A DNA stretch of 9,391 nucleotides from Eubacteriales bacterium (GTDB lineage: Bacteria; Bacillota; Clostridia; Lachnospirales; Lachnospiraceae): assembly GCA_030536565.1 (NCBI GenBank), contig JAUNPT010000088.1, positions 1 through 9,391 on the forward strand. The letters run 5' to 3'. A program made the position numbers and the translations under genes. The notes beneath the pieces were generated by a model, which did no database searches, was not told where the DNA came from, and saw only the letters and a list, made by a program, of their open reading frames with translations. The number at the start of each line of letters is the position of its first letter. The first letter of the stretch is position 1. Positions 6,733 through 9,391 of the stretch are shown in pieces.

Positions 6733-7827
6733 ATGAATGATAGATTTAGGTCAGTTATTAAATGTATATGTTTTTGTTTTGGGCTTATGATTATTGTAAG
6801 TGTTTGTGATTATGTATTTGCAAAAGAGGGATATGTCAGATACATTATCCGCAATCTGTCTGATGAAAACCAAAATTATGATACTATCGTACTTGGGGCG
6901 TCACATGCAAGGAGTGCTATAAATCCACAGAAAATAGATGACAAGCTTGGAACCAATACTCTTAATATGGCAATTCCGGGAGAGACGATAAAGGATTCAT
7001 ATTATGTGCTGAAGGAAAGTGACAGCAGTAATGATGTTGAAAAGGTAATATTAGATGTTGATTATCAGTACTGGATGTGTGCTATGGCGGAAGGCTCTTT
7101 TAATGAGCCATTTATATATATTCAATTGCCATTGACATCATCGGCACGATGGGAATATATAGTTAATAACATGGAAAATCTTGATATAAGAAATGTGTTT
7201 TCAAAGAGACTTTCATATGAATATTCTGTAAGTGCTGTTAAGAATAATATAAAACAGAAGATGTCTAAGGGCTATAAAAATTCGGATATCAGTACAATAG
7301 AGGTTCCAGATGCCAATGGGCCATATGTAGGGAAGGGATTCTTTCACAGGGTTACAAGCGGAGCTGCTCCGGGCGGATTGGAATATGTTAACAGCTGGTC
7401 GTTGGAGTCTAAAAAGCCAATTGCTAAAAATGTAATCAGGGAATTTGAAAAAATATATAATTACTGCGAAAAAAATGATATTGAGCTTATTTGCGTAACA
7501 TCTCCAATAACACCATCGGCAATTAAAATATTAAATATGCATTGTGCAAATGCTACACTCAAAGAATTTTTTGATGAGTACGATGTCACATACTATGATT
7601 TTAATAAGGCAAGAATGGATGTACTGCCTCGTGAAGATGTTGATTTTGGCGATATGGAAGGCCATATGGGTGGAACATTAGGTGAGGAATATTCTGAGGT
7701 CTTGGCAGATGTATTAGAAGACCATGAAGATGGGGATATAGAACTTTCAGAATATTTCTATAGCTCATTTAATGAAATGTATGAGAATATGGACGAAGAC
7801 CTTGCTAAAGCAAATGAAGAAAATTAA
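6733..7827 (+). CDS. Membrane-anchored SGNH-hydrolase-like protein, MBOAT partner (AlgJ/DltD-like role), 364 aa
   Basis: This is a single-span protein with an SGNH/GDSL-like extracytoplasmic domain, encoded directly before an MBOAT gene. Such partners complete transfer of an acyl group to a surface polymer, as in AlgJ/AlgX, PatB and DltD. ATG 6733 is preceded by AAGGAG (6721-6726) with 6 bases spacing. Residues 8-30 form a Cys-rich hydrophobic segment, likely an uncleaved signal anchor. Block I is TIVLGASHARSAINP (51-65) with the presumed nucleophile S57. LNMAIPG (77-83) would be block II with N78. Near the C-terminus, YYDF (287-290) is followed by DFGDMEGHMGG (304-314), where D307 and H311 are the best Asp/His candidates; the spacing is D-x3-H, not the usual D-x2-H. 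A strongly acidic tail (about 328-364) follows. Activity is plausible but not certain, and the acyl group and target are unknown. Confidence 0.82.
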   Translation: MNDRFRSVIKCICFCFGLMIIVSVCDYVFAKEGYVRYIIRNLSDENQNYDTIVLGASHARSAINPQKIDDKLGTNTLNMAIPGETIKDSYYVLKESDSSNDVEKVILDVDYQYWMCAMAEGSFNEPFIYIQLPLTSSARWEYIVNNMENLDIRNVFSKRLSYEYSVSAVKNNIKQKMSKGYKNSDISTIEVPDANGPYVGKGFFHRVTSGAAPGGLEYVNSWSLESKKPIAKNVIREFEKIYNYCEKNDIELICVTSPITPSAIKILNMHCANATLKEFFDEYDVTYYDFNKARMDVLPREDVDFGDMEGHMGGTLGEEYSEVLADVLEDHEDGDIELSEYFYSSFNEMYENMDEDLAKANEEN

Positions 7828-7832
7828 GTCAC

Positions 7833-7837
7833 GGAGG
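7833..7837 (+). promoter_or_regulatory. Ribosome-binding site for the MBOAT gene
   Basis: GGAGG lies 7 bases before the ATG at 7845. It is the strongest candidate site in the 17-base gap and fixes the start of the right-hand gene, which has no stop inside the window. Confidence 0.8.
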
Positions 7838-7844
7838 AGAGGAC

Positions 7845-9391
7845 ATGTCATTTACATCATTGATGTTTTTTGTGTTTTTATTAATAGGCGCATTGATATA
7901 CTATGTTCTGCCTAAAAAGATTCAATGGGCGTGGCTATTAATAATGAGCTATGCATATTATTTTACATTCAGTGTAAAAACGTCAGTCTTTATGATAGCG
8001 ACGACGGTTATTGTATATGCGGGCGGACGTATGCTTGGCAGGATTAATGCCGACAGCAGCCAGTATCTTGCAGTTCATAAAGAAAACCTTGATAGAGAAG
8101 CAAAAAAACAGTATAAGAATAAGGTTAAAAAGAAGAAAAGAAGCGTAGTTGCACTTGTTCTGATTTTAGTATTTGGAATACTTGCAGTAGTGAAGTATTA
8201 TAATTTCGTATTCGGTAATGTAAATCGGCTGTTGGCAGATACCGGACATGAATCATTGTTTCCAATGCTTATGCTGGCGCTGCCTATAGGTATATCGTTT
8301 TATACATTCCAGTCAGCGTCTTATATTATTGATATATATCAGGGAAAATACGAGTGTGAGAGGAATATTCTTAAATTTGCACTTTTTGTATCGTTCTTCC
8401 CGCAGCTTATGCAGGGGCCTATTGGAAGATTTGACAGATTGTCAAAGCAGTTCTATGAAGGCAGAAGCTTTGATTTAAAGAGAATCCAGTTTGGACTGCA
8501 GAGAATTGGCTGGGGTATCTTTAAAAAAGTAGTGCTTGCAGACAGGACAGCACCGCTGGTAGCACAGGTGTTTAATAATTATCAGATATATGGCGGTTTT
8601 TACAATATAATGGCAGTACTTATGTATTCGGTACAGTTATATATGGATTTTTCGGGTGGTATTGATATTGTAATTGGTGCTGCAGAAATATTTGGAATTA
8701 AAATAGACGAGAATTTCAGACAGCCATATTTTTCAAAATCAATTGGTGAATTTTGGAGAAGGTGGCATATTACACTTGGTGCATGGATGAAGGATTACAT
8801 ATTTTATCCATTGTCACTTTCCAGTGGAATGCATAAATTCGGGAAATGGAGTAAAAAGCACTTTGGAAATACATTTGGTAAAACGCTTCCGATATGTTTT
8901 GCCAATATTCTTATATTCTTTATAGTGGGAATATGGCATGGCGCTGCGTGGAAATATATTTTCTATGGCTTGTACAATGGCTTTATTATCGCTATAAGCA
9001 ACCTTTTGGAGCCGTTATATTCAAAAGCATTTGAAAAAACAGGAATTAAAAATAACAGCAGACCATGGAAAGCCTTTCAGATAGTAAGGACATTTATACT
9101 TGTTAATATCGGGTGGTATTTTGATATGGCTGTAAGTGCCAGAGCAGCGTTTTCAATGATGAAGCATACAGTTACAGAATGCCATCTAAGCCAGCTTACA
9201 GATGGAAGTATGCTTGGTTTAGGAATGTCGTTAAAGGATTATGCTGTTGTTATTTCAGGCTGTATTGTAGTATTAATAGTTAGTATTTTAAAGGAAAGAA
9301 ATGTGAAGATAAGAGAAAGTATTGCAGCAAAACCAATAGTAATCAGATGGACGATATATTATGGTGTAATACTGGCAATACTGCTGTTAGG
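7845..9391 (+). CDS. MBOAT-family membrane O-acyltransferase (AlgI/DltB-like), 3'-truncated by the window edge
   Basis: This polytopic O-acyltransferase passes an acyl group, often acetyl, across the membrane toward a surface polymer. The frame from ATG 7845 stays open for 515 codons to the window edge. Many hydrophobic segments alternate with short loops. A Lys-rich cytoplasmic loop (about 78-99) separates the N-terminal spans from the core. Family landmarks, in order, are PIGISFYTFQSASYIIDIYQ (147-166), FFPQLMQGPIGR (184-195), MDFSGGIDI (267-275) and EFWRRWHITLGAWMKDYIFYP (302-322), with H308 as the first conserved His. IVGIWHGAAW (360-369) carries H365, the second conserved, presumed catalytic His. 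The residues seen cover nearly all of a typical 500-570 residue protein, so only the last span and tail should be missing. It follows the SGNH gene by 17 bases, the usual MBOAT/SGNH pairing. The acyl group and acceptor cannot be read from sequence; DltB is less likely because no other dlt gene is present. Confidence 0.93.
   Translation, partial: MSFTSLMFFVFLLIGALIYYVLPKKIQWAWLLIMSYAYYFTFSVKTSVFMIATTVIVYAGGRMLGRINADSSQYLAVHKENLDREAKKQYKNKVKKKKRSVVALVLILVFGILAVVKYYNFVFGNVNRLLADTGHESLFPMLMLALPIGISFYTFQSASYIIDIYQGKYECERNILKFALFVSFFPQLMQGPIGRFDRLSKQFYEGRSFDLKRIQFGLQRIGWGIFKKVVLADRTAPLVAQVFNNYQIYGGFYNIMAVLMYSVQLYMDFSGGIDIVIGAAEIFGIKIDENFRQPYFSKSIGEFWRRWHITLGAWMKDYIFYPLSLSSGMHKFGKWSKKHFGNTFGKTLPICFANILIFFIVGIWHGAAWKYIFYGLYNGFIIAISNLLEPLYSKAFEKTGIKNNSRPWKAFQIVRTFILVNIGWYFDMAVSARAAFSMMKHTVTECHLSQLTDGSMLGLGMSLKDYAVVISGCIVVLIVSILKERNVKIRESIAAKPIVIRWTIYYGVILAILLL

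Noticed and set aside
6733..6822. Lipoprotein signal peptide in the SGNH protein, with C25 as lipid-modified Cys
   Set aside because: The residues before C25 are Val-Ser-Val; the position just before the Cys should be Gly, Ala or Ser. An uncleaved signal anchor fits better.
7845..9391. The MBOAT gene as dltB of a D-alanylation operon
   Set aside because: There is no dltA or dltC in the window, the upstream partner is not a clear DltD, and the context is glycan export. A glycan O-acyltransferase is the safer call.
1..9391. Search for tRNA/rRNA genes, CRISPR repeats, insertion-sequence ends, attachment sites and riboswitches
   Set aside because: The window is almost fully coding on one strand with short gaps. 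I saw no cloverleaf, regularly spaced repeat, transposase frame or long structured leader.

Overview
This AT-rich window looks like the middle of a surface-polysaccharide locus from a low-GC Firmicute. Strong GGAGG/AAGGAG ribosome-binding sites, heavy use of ATA and AGA codons, and the style of the membrane acyltransferase all fit. Lachnospiraceae or a related gut/rumen Clostridia lineage is my best guess, but that is an inference and no phylogenetic marker is present.

All eight genes lie on the + strand. The gaps between them are at most about 30 bases, and one pair overlaps by a single base. I see no internal promoter or terminator, so this is most simply a segment of one long operon running off both ends. 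From left to right it holds: (1) a GT-B/GT4 glycosyltransferase cut at its 5' end (1-1044); (2) a second GT4 enzyme (1056-2336); (3) an ABC-2 permease of the Wzm/TagG type (2357-3169); (4) its ATPase, of the Wzt type, with a charged linker and a C-terminal Wzt_C-like carbohydrate-binding domain (3198-4460); (5) and (6) two further GT4 enzymes (4491-5669 and 5669-6715); (7) a membrane-anchored SGNH-hydrolase-like protein (6733-7827); (8) an MBOAT O-acyltransferase open through the right edge (7845 to beyond 9391).

The genes suggest one pathway. Four retaining, nucleotide-sugar-dependent glycosyltransferases would build a glycan on a lipid carrier on the cytoplasmic face. Wzm/Wzt would export it, with the Wzt C-terminal domain probably checking the chain end. 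The MBOAT/SGNH pair (same logic as AlgI/AlgJ, DltB/DltD and PatA/PatB) would then O-acylate a glycan outside the membrane. The initiating sugar-phosphate transferase, nucleotide-sugar synthesis genes, any chain-capping enzyme and the attachment enzyme are not in the window.

Most of this is a recognisable glycan assembly, export and acylation locus rather than a new system. The points most worth a second look are: the non-canonical D-x3-H motif and acidic tail of the SGNH protein; the Arg/Glu/Gln-rich linker of Wzt with locally different arginine codons; and a small palindrome plus direct repeat sitting exactly at the junction between the second glycosyltransferase and wzm.
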